DNA of 64,000 bases from Atopomonas hussainii (GTDB taxonomy: Bacteria > Pseudomonadota > Gammaproteobacteria > Pseudomonadales > Pseudomonadaceae), in NCBI RefSeq assembly GCF_900109735.1, contig NZ_FOAS01000008.1, positions 1 to 64,000 of the forward strand, written 5' to 3'. The stretch's first letter is position 1; each line of letters starts with the position of its first letter. A program made the position numbers and the translations under genes. A model generated the notes under the pieces. The model saw only the letters and a list, made by a program, of their open reading frames with translations. It did no database searches and was not told where the DNA came from. Shown here one piece after another: positions 8,789 through 17,272 of this stretch.

Positions 8789-9547
8789 ATGATTGAGTTG
8801 TTGGTCGGTGGTGTGATCACCCTTTTGGGGTTTCAAGAAACCGTTGAGAGCAAGCCGCAACCTCAAGGTGCGGTCGTTGTGAACTCTCAAACAGGCGCTA
8901 TGGCGCAGCGTGAGCGGGTTTCTCTGGAGCCTATGTCGCAGCTGCAATTCCGCAATGTGATTCGGCAAGCCTACGACTACAGCTGTGGTTCGGCAGCATT
9001 AACAACCTTGTTGGATTATTACCTAGGGATGAATCTTGAAGAGCGCCAAGTCATGGATGGCCTGTTGCGCTTTGGCGAGGTCGATAAGATTGTCGAGCGC
9101 CGAGGGTTCTCGTTGCTGGATATGAAGCGTTTCGTCGGGGCTTTAGGTTACAAAAGTGGCGGTTTTAAAGCTGGTTTTGAAGACTTGGCAGGCCTAGAGC
9201 ACCCAGCCATCGTGCCTATTCACTATGCAGGCTTTAAGCATTTTGTGGTGGTTCGTGACGTTTATAACGACCATGTTTTTGTTGCTGATCCTGCGCTGGG
9301 TAATATCAGTTTTACAGCGGCACGCTTTCAAGAAGTGTGGGACGAAAATATTCTTTTTATCGTGTTTCCCAATGAGGCGCCGCTGAACAGTGCTATGGCA
9401 TTGAGCGATAAAGATTTGCGCATCCTGGACGATCGCACGGTGAACTGGCTGGCTTTTCGCGAGTTTCCGCAGATTACCAAGTTCATGGAAAACGAGGCTG
9501 ACGAGCTAAGCTCGGGCGGCGATAAGCATTACATACGTCGCAAATAA
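8789..9547 (+). CDS. C39-family peptidase-like protein (FapD/FilB-like)
   Basis: A papain-fold C39 peptidase-like protein of 252 residues. The motif RQAYDYSCGSAAL places the candidate catalytic Cys at 66, with His151 in FKHFVVV and Asp168 in VADPALG, so the triad looks complete. A short hydrophobic N-terminus (residues 4-15) suggests membrane attachment or export. C39 domains usually cleave after GG in leader peptides. FapD of the Pseudomonas functional-amyloid system is a stand-alone C39-like protein needed for fibre export. No ABC transporter domains are attached here. Its substrate is inferred to be the DUF6160 protein encoded just upstream. Confidence 0.82.
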   Translation: MIELLVGGVITLLGFQETVESKPQPQGAVVVNSQTGAMAQRERVSLEPMSQLQFRNVIRQAYDYSCGSAALTTLLDYYLGMNLEERQVMDGLLRFGEVDKIVERRGFSLLDMKRFVGALGYKSGGFKAGFEDLAGLEHPAIVPIHYAGFKHFVVVRDVYNDHVFVADPALGNISFTAARFQEVWDENILFIVFPNEAPLNSAMALSDKDLRILDDRTVNWLAFREFPQITKFMENEADELSSGGDKHYIRRK

Positions 9548-9592
9548 CTCCGGCGTAAATAACGATAAGAAAGTGGTCTGGGGGATGGATCA

Positions 9593-10597
9593 ATGATGCA
9601 GCGATTTCTCGCTGGCATGCTGGCTGTAGCATGCCTGGGCAGTCTGCCAGTACAAGCCGATGAAACGTCTACCGACAAGGCGCGTGATGCTTTGGCGAAG
9701 AAAGCTGATGATGCTGATACCGAAAAGGCGCTTGAAGAGGTCTTTCAGGCTGCGGAAAAAAGCTACACCTTGTTGAAAAAAGGTGAGCGCACGTTAACCT
9801 TTGCGGCCGATTATTCGTTAGTGCGCGACACTCTGATTGAAACTGTTCGGCAAAACGGCAATGTGTATAGCGTGGTAGGCCGTAGCGAAGCGCAGCATAC
9901 GTTCACCAATTCATTTACATTCGACTACGGTGTTTGGGATAACCTGACATTCAGCGTTCGCTTACCTTTGGTGGCTAAATACGATACAGGTCGCGATCTC
10001 AATCGTTATAGCATTGGTGATGTTTCCACAAGTGCGCGCTGGCAGCCCTGGGAAGCTGTACGTGGTAAGCCAGTTTATACATTGTATGGCACGTTGAGCC
10101 TGCCTACGGGTGATAGCCCTTACGATATTAATCCGGATAATGATCTGTCCACCGGCTCTGGATTTTATAGCTTAGGCTTTGGTCTTAATGCTAGCTACAT
10201 TATTGACCCTGTGGTGCTGTTTGGTTCGGCAGGTTATACCTACAACATGAAGATCAGCGACGTTGATCAGGTGCGCAGTGGGCGCTTGTTGAATGATGTT
10301 GATCCTGGTGACACCTTGTCGTTCAGTGCAGGTTTTGCTTATTCCCTTTCTTACGATGTCTCTTTAAGTGCTTCTTATCAGATGTCGCACTCGCTAAAAA
10401 CCAAATACACCTTTGCCGATGGCTCTGTAGAGGGCGCTGAAGCGACCAGTGCGATAATGAACTTTGCCCTTGGTGTGCGTACCGATCCAGATACGATTGT
10501 TAACGTGAATGCCGGGTTTGGTATGACCGAGGATTCGCCGGATGTCTTGCTGGGTATTTCCATGCCCATCGACATCAAAGGCCTGAAGTCAGAGTAG
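9593..10597 (+). CDS. Outer-membrane beta-barrel protein with N-terminal helical segment (FapF/FilC-like)
   Basis: A secreted protein of 334 residues. The signal peptide (1-22, ending VQA) is followed by a charged helical stretch at about 24-66, with many A, K, D and E residues and coiled-coil potential. After that come alternating amphipathic strands typical of a small outer-membrane barrel of the 'transporter' type. An N-terminal helix plus barrel is the plan of FapF, the Fap amyloid export pore; homology to FapF is not established here. ATG 9593 follows GGGGG at 9580-9584. It is followed after 8 bp by the FadL-like gene. Confidence 0.7.
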   Translation: MMQRFLAGMLAVACLGSLPVQADETSTDKARDALAKKADDADTEKALEEVFQAAEKSYTLLKKGERTLTFAADYSLVRDTLIETVRQNGNVYSVVGRSEAQHTFTNSFTFDYGVWDNLTFSVRLPLVAKYDTGRDLNRYSIGDVSTSARWQPWEAVRGKPVYTLYGTLSLPTGDSPYDINPDNDLSTGSGFYSLGFGLNASYIIDPVVLFGSAGYTYNMKISDVDQVRSGRLLNDVDPGDTLSFSAGFAYSLSYDVSLSASYQMSHSLKTKYTFADGSVEGAEATSAIMNFALGVRTDPDTIVNVNAGFGMTEDSPDVLLGISMPIDIKGLKSE

Positions 10598-10605
10598 GGG
10601 GCTGC

Positions 10606-12198
10606 ATGACACATTTAGCGGCCCGTTTGCTGACGGGGTTGGGGAGTCTCTGCCTGTTTGTTGGCGTGGCTCATGCGCAATTGGCGCAAAACTTAACTAT
10701 CGGCAACCCTAAGGCTATGGCCTTAGGTAATGCGATTACCGCTGACTCTAGTGGTATCGACGCAGTGCATTACAATCCTGCGGCACTAACTAAGCTCAAA
10801 GGTCGGCAGACTCAAATGAAGCTGCTGACTGGTATTATGGATATTCGGGCTAAGTTCGATGCGCCTGCAGGTTATGGACGTAACTTCTTTGGTTACACCA
10901 ATGATGATGTTGCTGGTAAAAGTAGTAGGACCACTACCCCAGCAATGTATTTGCCGGGCTTTGGTGGTTTAACTGAGATGCCTGTATTGGCGGCACCCTT
11001 GGCTGGTATTTCAGTTAACCCGCCTGGTTCTAAGTTTACTTTTGCTACCAATGTTTATGCCCCGCAAGCGCTGGGTTTTTCGCGGGATGATGACGATGAC
11101 CCGGCGCGCTATCAGGGGCGCAAGGTGGCTATTCAGCGGATTACTTATTTGTCCCCTTCGGTCGCTTATCAAATGAATGATGAGCTGTCGTTTGGTCTGT
11201 CGGTGGGTTTTTCTCATCAAGCGATGGCGCTTAACCAAGATTTTCGTGCGCCGGGGCCGCTAACAGGGGTTACTCAGCTGTTTGGTGATGTTTTTAAGGC
11301 CGGTGTTTGCGCGACGCCCATTACTATCTTGGTAAATTTCTGTGGGGCATCGTTGGGGCCATTTACAAATATGGCTAATCTGGACTTGGACTTGCAGCAA
11401 AAAATGGCACCTTCATGGAATGTTGGTGTGCTTTGGGAGCCGGTTGACTGGTTTGCTTGGGGGGCTACTTACCAGAGTGAGTCGCGAATGCACTTGCAAG
11501 GTAAGTACAGGGTAGACTATTCGCATAACTGGCAGAGTTTCTGGAGTGCATTTAATTCGGCCTTGTTGCCGCAATTTATTCCTATTTTTCCTAATGGCGC
11601 TGTTGATGAGGAGCGGGGTTCGGCATCTCTTGACTTAACCTACCCGGATCACTTCTCTACTGGCATAAAGTTCAAGCCTCATGATGATTGGCAGGTTAAC
11701 TTAGATCTTAAATGGACCGATTACGCTGATTGGAATGAGTTTACGATTGAGTTTGATCGAGAGCTTGATATGTTGAGGATCGCAAAGGTCTTTTCTTCTC
11801 AAACGGCGACAAGTAGTAGCATTACACTGGATCGTGGCTACGAATCGGTATGGAGCTGGGCCCTAGGTGTGCAATATGACGTTAATGAGCGCCTTTCTTT
11901 GCGTGCGGGCTATGAGCCGCGGCCATCATCAATTCCTGGAAATAAAGCAGATGTGCTGGCCCCGGTAGGGGATGCAGTGTTGTACGGATTAGGGATGGGC
12001 TACCGCTGGGATAAGGACACAGTTATTGATGTGGGGTTTAACTACTTTGTTAGTGAACAGGATATCCCTGCAGGTACTAGCTGTAATGTGAACTGTTCGG
12101 GTATTGATAAAATAGTCTACAACCCCTACGCCGATCTGGACGTGAAAACCAAAACCACTGCCTACATAATGGCCATTACCTATCGCACCACGTTCTGA
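10606..12198 (+). CDS. OmpP1/FadL-family outer-membrane protein
   Basis: An outer-membrane beta-barrel of 530 residues. The signal peptide (1-24, VAHA) is followed by the FadL-like hatch sequence GNPKAMALGNAITADSSGI and HYNPAALTKL. FadL/TodX proteins move hydrophobic molecules (fatty acids, aromatics) across the outer membrane, but members in secretion-type loci may do something else. Base composition is visibly more AT-rich than in neighbouring housekeeping genes, for example around 11520-11760. It ends 8 bp before the next start, so the genes are co-transcribed. Confidence 0.85.
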   Translation: MTHLAARLLTGLGSLCLFVGVAHAQLAQNLTIGNPKAMALGNAITADSSGIDAVHYNPAALTKLKGRQTQMKLLTGIMDIRAKFDAPAGYGRNFFGYTNDDVAGKSSRTTTPAMYLPGFGGLTEMPVLAAPLAGISVNPPGSKFTFATNVYAPQALGFSRDDDDDPARYQGRKVAIQRITYLSPSVAYQMNDELSFGLSVGFSHQAMALNQDFRAPGPLTGVTQLFGDVFKAGVCATPITILVNFCGASLGPFTNMANLDLDLQQKMAPSWNVGVLWEPVDWFAWGATYQSESRMHLQGKYRVDYSHNWQSFWSAFNSALLPQFIPIFPNGAVDEERGSASLDLTYPDHFSTGIKFKPHDDWQVNLDLKWTDYADWNEFTIEFDRELDMLRIAKVFSSQTATSSSITLDRGYESVWSWALGVQYDVNERLSLRAGYEPRPSSIPGNKADVLAPVGDAVLYGLGMGYRWDKDTVIDVGFNYFVSEQDIPAGTSCNVNCSGIDKIVYNPYADLDVKTKTTAYIMAITYRTTF

Positions 12199-12206
12199 GG
12201 TTGGTT

Positions 12207-13364
12207 ATGCGCCTTTGTTTTGCTTTGCTGCTGTTGTCGTTGCCTGCGTGGGGGGCTTCGGGAAAGTACCTGACCTGGATTGATCAGCACGGCCGTTTGC
12301 ATAACACCTTTGTGGGTAGCGAGTTCTCTGCGCAGCAAGAGCAGGCGCGTCAGCAGGTGGAAGATCAAGATCGTTTGCGCTTGAGTGGTGATGGCGGTGC
12401 AGGTGGCCTGTATCCCGTGCAGTCTGGCACGGAAAGCAAGCGGCGCTACTTTACTTGGGTGGACCAAACAGGGCGTCTGCAAAGTAGCTTCTATGCCAAT
12501 CAAGTCGGGCAAGGCGGTAACCCGCGCGATTATGTCTTGCCCTCGGGTGAGCGTGCGTCGGATTACATGGATGCCGATGTGCTTGAAGGGCGTGGCTTTG
12601 TCCGTAGTGAAAACGGTAATCCTTATTACACCTGGGTCGATGATCAGGGGCGAACGCATAACTCGCCGATCAGTGTCGAAGAGCGCGCGGCGATGTTCGC
12701 TAAACCCAGTACGGTGAGCAAGATCGAGTTTAACGAGGGCCGTGAGGTCAATCTTTCCGGTAAAGCACAGCAGCTGCCGGGCCTTGATGGTGCGCCGAAT
12801 GAGGCCATGCGCCGCTTGCTGGGCGATAGTGCGCAAGTGCAAGGCATCATGCGTGAAATGCAGCAGCGTTGTTGCTTGCAGCTGACCGACGATGACTTTA
12901 TCGAGCTGTCAGTTGAAGAGCCGCGCTATGAAGAAATGAACAGCTTTTCACCGAGCCTAGCTTTACCCACCGGCAAAACGAGTTATGCGGCATTTCGTTT
13001 GCCACGTTCGCAGCGTACCTATGGGCTCAGAGTGCGCAGCTTTGCCAATAAAACCGTGGTGTACCCCAGCTTGCTGTTTTTAAACGAAGGCAAGGTGCCG
13101 ACGCGGATGGTTAGCGACGCGGTGTACCAACTGCATCCCGAGACTTGGTATCGCTATGCGTTTCTTGAGGGCACCGTGGCGATTCGCCCCGAGCGCGGCG
13201 AGCGTTATGTGCTGTTGATTACTACCAGCGAAGATTTGGCGCAGGCAACGCTGGATAACCAGCCGTTTAAGCGCCCGCTGCAAGCATTGACGGTTGATGA
13301 GGATGGCTTGCAGCAGCACGCGCATGTTCAGGAAGGTGCTTTTGAGTTGGCAATCGTCCGCTAG
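12207..13364 (+). CDS. FilE-like exported protein with three WVDxxGR repeats
   Basis: An exported protein of 385 residues. ATG 12207 was chosen over TTG 12201 because it follows GAGG at 12197-12200 and starts a clean signal peptide ending at about residue 17. The N-terminal half holds three copies of one motif: YLTWIDQHGRLHNTF, YFTWVDQTGRLQSSF and YYTWVDDQGRTHNSP. The C-terminal half (about residues 200-385) looks like a beta-rich domain of the type annotated in Acinetobacter FilE. It is the last gene of the locus before a bidirectional terminator. The function is unknown; a role in surface assembly or ligand binding is inferred from context only. Confidence 0.65.
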   Translation: MRLCFALLLLSLPAWGASGKYLTWIDQHGRLHNTFVGSEFSAQQEQARQQVEDQDRLRLSGDGGAGGLYPVQSGTESKRRYFTWVDQTGRLQSSFYANQVGQGGNPRDYVLPSGERASDYMDADVLEGRGFVRSENGNPYYTWVDDQGRTHNSPISVEERAAMFAKPSTVSKIEFNEGREVNLSGKAQQLPGLDGAPNEAMRRLLGDSAQVQGIMREMQQRCCLQLTDDDFIELSVEEPRYEEMNSFSPSLALPTGKTSYAAFRLPRSQRTYGLRVRSFANKTVVYPSLLFLNEGKVPTRMVSDAVYQLHPETWYRYAFLEGTVAIRPERGERYVLLITTSEDLAQATLDNQPFKRPLQALTVDEDGLQQHAHVQEGAFELAIVR

Positions 13365-13382
13365 CTAGTGTGCATAGGGCAT

Positions 13383-13410
13383 AAAAAGGGCAGCCTTAGC
13401 TGCCCTTTTT
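13383..13410. terminator. Bidirectional terminator between the FilE-like and YIP1 genes
   Basis: A stem AAAAGGGCAG/CTGCCCTTTT with A-rich and T-rich flanks, placed between convergent genes. It can stop transcription from both sides. Confidence 0.85.
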
Positions 13411-13427
13411 ACTGGCCAGTGTTGTGG

Positions 13428-14027
13428 CTAGCTGGTGTACACCGGGCCAACGCCAAAGCCCCAGAAGATGACGGAGCAGGCGATCATCGCCACGAGCACC
13501 ACAAGGCCTACGGCCAGTACGGAGCTAGAGAACAAGAAGCCTTCGTCCTTAGGGATGCGCATAAACGTTGGGATGCCGACATAGAGCAAATAGACCGTGT
13601 AGCAAATGGCGGCGGTGCCGACGAACATGCCAAGCCACAAGCTTGGGTATAGCGCTGAAAGCCCAGCAAAGAACAGCGGTGTGGCGGTATAAGCGGCGAA
13701 GACTATGCAGCGTGTCATGCTCGGTTTGGCGTCATAGGTGCGCGACATCCAGTGAATAAACGCGCCCATCACTGCCACGCCCGCAAGCATCGCTAAGTAA
13801 GACAATATCGTCATTTGTAACGCGCTGGCTTCAGTGAGCTTAACGGCTTCCCCAGTGCCGAAGCTCCAGCCCACTTGGGTGGTGCCCACATAGGCGGAAA
13901 TGACCGGAATTGCCGCCAATACCAGCACATGGGTGAGATACATGTGGCTGATGCTTTCTTCTTCGCCGCGGATGTCCTGCCATTCTTGATCGGGATGAGT
14001 AAAGAGCCCCCAGACATGGTGGATCAT
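13428..14027 (-). CDS. YIP1-family inner-membrane protein
   Basis: A membrane protein of 199 residues with about five hydrophobic segments. The N-terminus MIHHVWGLFTHPDQEWQDI is characteristic of bacterial Yip1-domain proteins. The soluble N-terminal 30 residues precede the membrane part. The biochemical role of bacterial Yip1 proteins is not known. It is transcribed alone towards the shared terminator. Confidence 0.8.
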   Translation of the reverse strand: MIHHVWGLFTHPDQEWQDIRGEEESISHMYLTHVLVLAAIPVISAYVGTTQVGWSFGTGEAVKLTEASALQMTILSYLAMLAGVAVMGAFIHWMSRTYDAKPSMTRCIVFAAYTATPLFFAGLSALYPSLWLGMFVGTAAICYTVYLLYVGIPTFMRIPKDEGFLFSSSVLAVGLVVLVAMIACSVIFWGFGVGPVYTS

Positions 14028-14189
14028 AGCCTTACCTCCTCTTTCTTATAATGAGCCGCCCTGATGGCATGCTGGCGGGGCGTGGACAGCACCCGGCAGT
14101 GCGCCATCAGCCCAAGCGGCCTTAAGTTCAGTATAGGCAGGTGATTGTTGCTGAGGAGGGCTTGCTTAGAGCAATTGGAAGTTTGCGTC

Positions 14190-14795
14190 TTAGCAGTAAT
14201 AACGCTGGAGTATTTCCATCGCTTGATTAATCGACTGCATGCGCGTTTGGCTGCCGCCACGATCGGGGTGATGCAGGCTGACCAACTGCCGATAGCGTTG
14301 TTTAATGCGTTGCGGGGTGATGGGGTCTTGCAGCTCGAATAACTCCAGCGCGGCGAGCTTTTCTTCGCCGCTGTGCATGCGCGTCCAAAAGCTGGTGAGC
14401 AAACGCTCGACATCATCCCCAGTGGTATTACGCAGATGCGCCTCGTCAAGATAGTAGTCGCGCAGTGGGTCGTGCTGACCAAGCGCCTGCGAGCCGGCCA
14501 CATAAGGCTGTAGACGAATGCACAGTGGGTCAATGCTCAAAAATGCTTGCTGGGTTTGCCAGAGCTGGTCGCGTAAGCGGTACAACGCATTGAACAAAAC
14601 AAAGTGACTACGAAACAGCACCAGTTTGTCGCTGAGCTCCAGTTGCGGCAGATGCGAGCTGTGGGCTTTGCGCAGCGCTTGTAGCAGGGCGTATTCAGGC
14701 AGACCGTCAGGTTGCTGCTGTAACAGGTACATGGCCTGCTCGCTGAGGTCGGCCTGTTGGGGAAAATCTGCGTACACACGGTTCAAATCGCTCAT
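14190..14795 (-). CDS. DnaJ-related protein with C-terminal J domain
   Basis: A protein of 201 residues with a DnaJ-related N-terminal domain (about 5-130) and a short C-terminal J domain. The HPD motif is at residues 176-178, in LVSLHHPDRGG. J domains stimulate DnaK ATPase. The J domain sits at the very C-terminus, an arrangement known from the 'DNA-J related protein' family of gammaproteobacteria. A likely co-chaperone with unknown client. The 162 bp between this gene and the YIP1 gene contain nothing recognised. Confidence 0.85.
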   Translation of the reverse strand: MSDLNRVYADFPQQADLSEQAMYLLQQQPDGLPEYALLQALRKAHSSHLPQLELSDKLVLFRSHFVLFNALYRLRDQLWQTQQAFLSIDPLCIRLQPYVAGSQALGQHDPLRDYYLDEAHLRNTTGDDVERLLTSFWTRMHSGEEKLAALELFELQDPITPQRIKQRYRQLVSLHHPDRGGSQTRMQSINQAMEILQRYYC

Positions 14796-14871
14796 GCGCT
14801 GAGCCTAACATGTAACGCAGCAGTGGTTTTCAACTCTTAAGTGGTCTGACTTCACAGTTAAAGGTGGTCGT

Positions 14872-15666
14872 GTGCGGATTGGTTTAGCGAGTTTTTTCCT
14901 GCTGTTCAGTGTCTTGGCGCTGGCAGCGCCAAAGAGTGAATTGTGGCCAGTGTGGCAAGCGAGCCGCGAGGCCAGCGTGGCCAAGATCGATCACGCCCTG
15001 TGGCATGACCTGTTGCGGCGCTATGTGGATGATCATCACCCCAGCGGTATTAATCGCTTTGATTATGCGCGGGTACATAGCCAAGATTTGCGTCAGCTCG
15101 ACACTTATCTACGCACCCTGACCAGCCTAGACCCGCGCACCTATGCCAAGGCGGAACAAAAGGCCTATTGGATTAACCTCTACAACGCCTTGACGGTGCA
15201 GCTCATGCTGCAGCAGTGGCCGGTGAGTAGCATCACTAAACTGGGCCCTTGGTATGCCTTTGGCCCTTGGGATGAAACCGTGGCAGAGGTGGCAGGCCAC
15301 GCTTTAACCCTGAATGACATTGAGCACCGCATTTTGCGGCCGATTTGGCAGGATGCGCGTATTCATTACGCCGTTAACTGCGCCAGCCTCGGCTGCCCCA
15401 ACTTGCAGGCCAGCGCCTTTACCGCAGGCAACAGTGACGCCTTGTTGGAGCAAGCCGCTAGCGACTTTATCAATCACCCACGTGGTGTGCGTTGGCAGGA
15501 TGGCCGTTGGCGGTTGTCGTCGATTTACGATTGGTACAGCGTCGACTTTCCCCACTTAGCTGAGCACTTAAAACGCTATGCCAAGCCCGCACTGCGCCAG
15601 CAACTCGACCAGCAGCCGCTAGCAAACCCAAGCTTTGCCTACGATTGGGCAGTGAATGCGCCCTAG
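14872..15666 (+). CDS. DUF547-domain exported protein
   Basis: A protein of 264 residues with an N-terminal signal peptide (1-18, ALAA). Conserved DUF547 features are visible: YWINLYNALTVQLML, HAVNCAS-like IHYAVNCASLGCPNL and SSIYDWYSVDF. GTG 14872 follows AAAGGTGG. The family is widespread, and its biochemical activity is not firmly known. It is divergent from the DnaJ-related gene and lies 61 bp upstream of ttcA. Confidence 0.85.
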   Translation: MRIGLASFFLLFSVLALAAPKSELWPVWQASREASVAKIDHALWHDLLRRYVDDHHPSGINRFDYARVHSQDLRQLDTYLRTLTSLDPRTYAKAEQKAYWINLYNALTVQLMLQQWPVSSITKLGPWYAFGPWDETVAEVAGHALTLNDIEHRILRPIWQDARIHYAVNCASLGCPNLQASAFTAGNSDALLEQAASDFINHPRGVRWQDGRWRLSSIYDWYSVDFPHLAEHLKRYAKPALRQQLDQQPLANPSFAYDWAVNAP

Positions 15667-15727
15667 GGCTTTGCCGTCTTTGCGCATAGAATAGGCGCCC
15701 GTTTTTTCTTTGCTGCGGTCATTCACT

Positions 15728-16552
15728 ATGGGCACCTTGTCGGTCAATCAAAACAAACTGCAAAAGCGTTTGCGTCGTTTAGTCGGTGAGGCGATCACCG
15801 ACTACCAAATGATTGAAGACGGCGACAAGGTCATGGTCTGCCTGTCCGGCGGCAAAGATAGCTACACCTTGCTGGATATCCTGCTGCATTTGCAGAAAGT
15901 TGCGCCGATCAAGTTTGAGATTGTCGCCGTCAACATGGACCAAAAGCAGCCGGGCTTTCCCGAGCATGTGCTGCCGGAATACCTGAAGGCCTTGGGTGTC
16001 GATTACCACATCATCGAGAAAGACACATACTCGGTGGTGAAAGAGAAAATCCCCGAAGGTAAAACCACCTGCTCGCTGTGTTCGCGCTTGCGCCGTGGCA
16101 CCTTGTACACCTATGCCGATGAAATCGGTGCGACGAAAATGGCGCTAGGCCACCACCGCGACGATATGGTCGAGACCTTCTTTTTGAACCTGTTCTACGG
16201 CGGCACCTTAAAAGGCATGCCGCCCAAGCTGCTGTCTGATGACGGGCGCAACGTGGTGATTCGCCCGTTGGCTTATTGCAGCGAGAAGGACATTGAAGCC
16301 TACGCCGAGCTGAAAGCCTTCCCGATCATTCCGTGTAACCTGTGTGGCTCGCAGGAAAACCTGCAGCGCCAAGTGGTTAAGGAAATGCTCCATGAGTGGG
16401 AGCGCAAAAGCCCCGGGCGTACCGAAATCATGTTCCGCGCGCTGCAAAACGTCGCGCCTTCGCAGCTGGCAGACCGCAACCTGTTCGACTTTGCGAGCCT
16501 GCGTATCGACAACAACGCCACCCCACGCTTTGTGGATGTGATGAACCTGTAA
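15728..16552 (+). CDS. ttcA: tRNA 2-thiocytidine(32) synthetase TtcA
   Basis: An enzyme of 274 residues that inserts sulphur at C2 of cytidine 32 in certain tRNAs, using ATP and an iron-sulphur cluster. The PP-loop motif SGGKDS is at residues 40-45, and the two CxxC pairs are CSLC (115-118) and CNLC near residue 206. ATG 15728 gives [10 protein letters not shown], the standard Pseudomonas N-terminus; the upstream in-frame ATG at 15710 lacks family support. It may be co-transcribed with the glycosylase and sirtuin genes downstream. Confidence 0.94.
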   Translation: MGTLSVNQNKLQKRLRRLVGEAITDYQMIEDGDKVMVCLSGGKDSYTLLDILLHLQKVAPIKFEIVAVNMDQKQPGFPEHVLPEYLKALGVDYHIIEKDTYSVVKEKIPEGKTTCSLCSRLRRGTLYTYADEIGATKMALGHHRDDMVETFFLNLFYGGTLKGMPPKLLSDDGRNVVIRPLAYCSEKDIEAYAELKAFPIIPCNLCGSQENLQRQVVKEMLHEWERKSPGRTEIMFRALQNVAPSQLADRNLFDFASLRIDNNATPRFVDVMNL

Positions 16553-16592
16553 GCCGCGCTGGTGCGGCGGCACACTGCTAAAGGAACCCCGC

Positions 16593-17264
16593 ATGCGTGA
16601 TTACGCCTGGCTGCACCAATACTGCCTAAACCGCTTCGGCTCGGCGGCCAAGCTGGAGGCGCAACTGCCGCAGCCTGAAAGTGCCGCTACCTTGCGCGCC
16701 CTGAGTGATGATCGCTACCTGTCGACGATCAGCTTGCGGGTGTTTCGCGCTGGGCTTAAACACAGCTTGGTGGATGCCAAGTGGCCGGCCTTTGAAGAGG
16801 TTTTCTTCGGCTTCGCTACGGAAAAAGTCGTGCTGATGAGCGCCGAGCATGTCGAGCGCTTGATGCAAGACACGCGTTTAATTCGTCATCTCGGCAAGCT
16901 GAAAAGCGTGCCGCGTAATGCCCAGTTGGTCCGCGACATTGCCGCTGAGCACGGCAGCTTCGGTGCATGGATTGCCGATTGGCCCGTCGACGACATCACC
17001 GGCTTGTGGACGCAACTGGCTAAACGCGGCACACAGCTGGGCGGCCTCTCAGCGCCACGGTTGTTGCGCATGCTCGGGAAAGACACTTTTGTGCCCACTA
17101 ATGATGTGGTCGCCGCGCTAAAGGCGCAGGGCATTGTCGATAAAGTGCCGAGCAGCTTGCGCGACAAAGCAGCGGTGCAAACAGCCTTTAATACTTGGCA
17201 GGCAGAAAGCGGCCGCCCGTTGTGTCAGTTGTCGTGGATGTTGGCGCACACCGTTAATCACTGA
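16593..17264 (+). CDS. DNA-3-methyladenine glycosylase I-like protein
   Basis: A helix-hairpin-helix-type glycosylase homologue of 223 residues. The central region FEEVFFGFATEKVVLMSAEHVERLMQD and LIRHLGKLKSV aligns with the Tag core (FDPVKVAAMQEEDVERLVQD and IIRHRGKI in E. coli Tag). The zinc-snap Cys/His residues of classical Tag are not obvious, so activity on 3-methyladenine is uncertain. It starts 40 bp after ttcA with AAAGGA upstream, and lies 8 bp before the sirtuin gene. Confidence 0.7.
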   Translation: MRDYAWLHQYCLNRFGSAAKLEAQLPQPESAATLRALSDDRYLSTISLRVFRAGLKHSLVDAKWPAFEEVFFGFATEKVVLMSAEHVERLMQDTRLIRHLGKLKSVPRNAQLVRDIAAEHGSFGAWIADWPVDDITGLWTQLAKRGTQLGGLSAPRLLRMLGKDTFVPTNDVVAALKAQGIVDKVPSSLRDKAAVQTAFNTWQAESGRPLCQLSWMLAHTVNH

Positions 17265-17272
17265 GGGGCCGC

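Noticed and set aside
12180-12842. 220-codon open frame antisense to the FilE-like gene
   Set aside because: The sense strand has a signal peptide, ribosome site and three protein repeats; the antisense reading has none.
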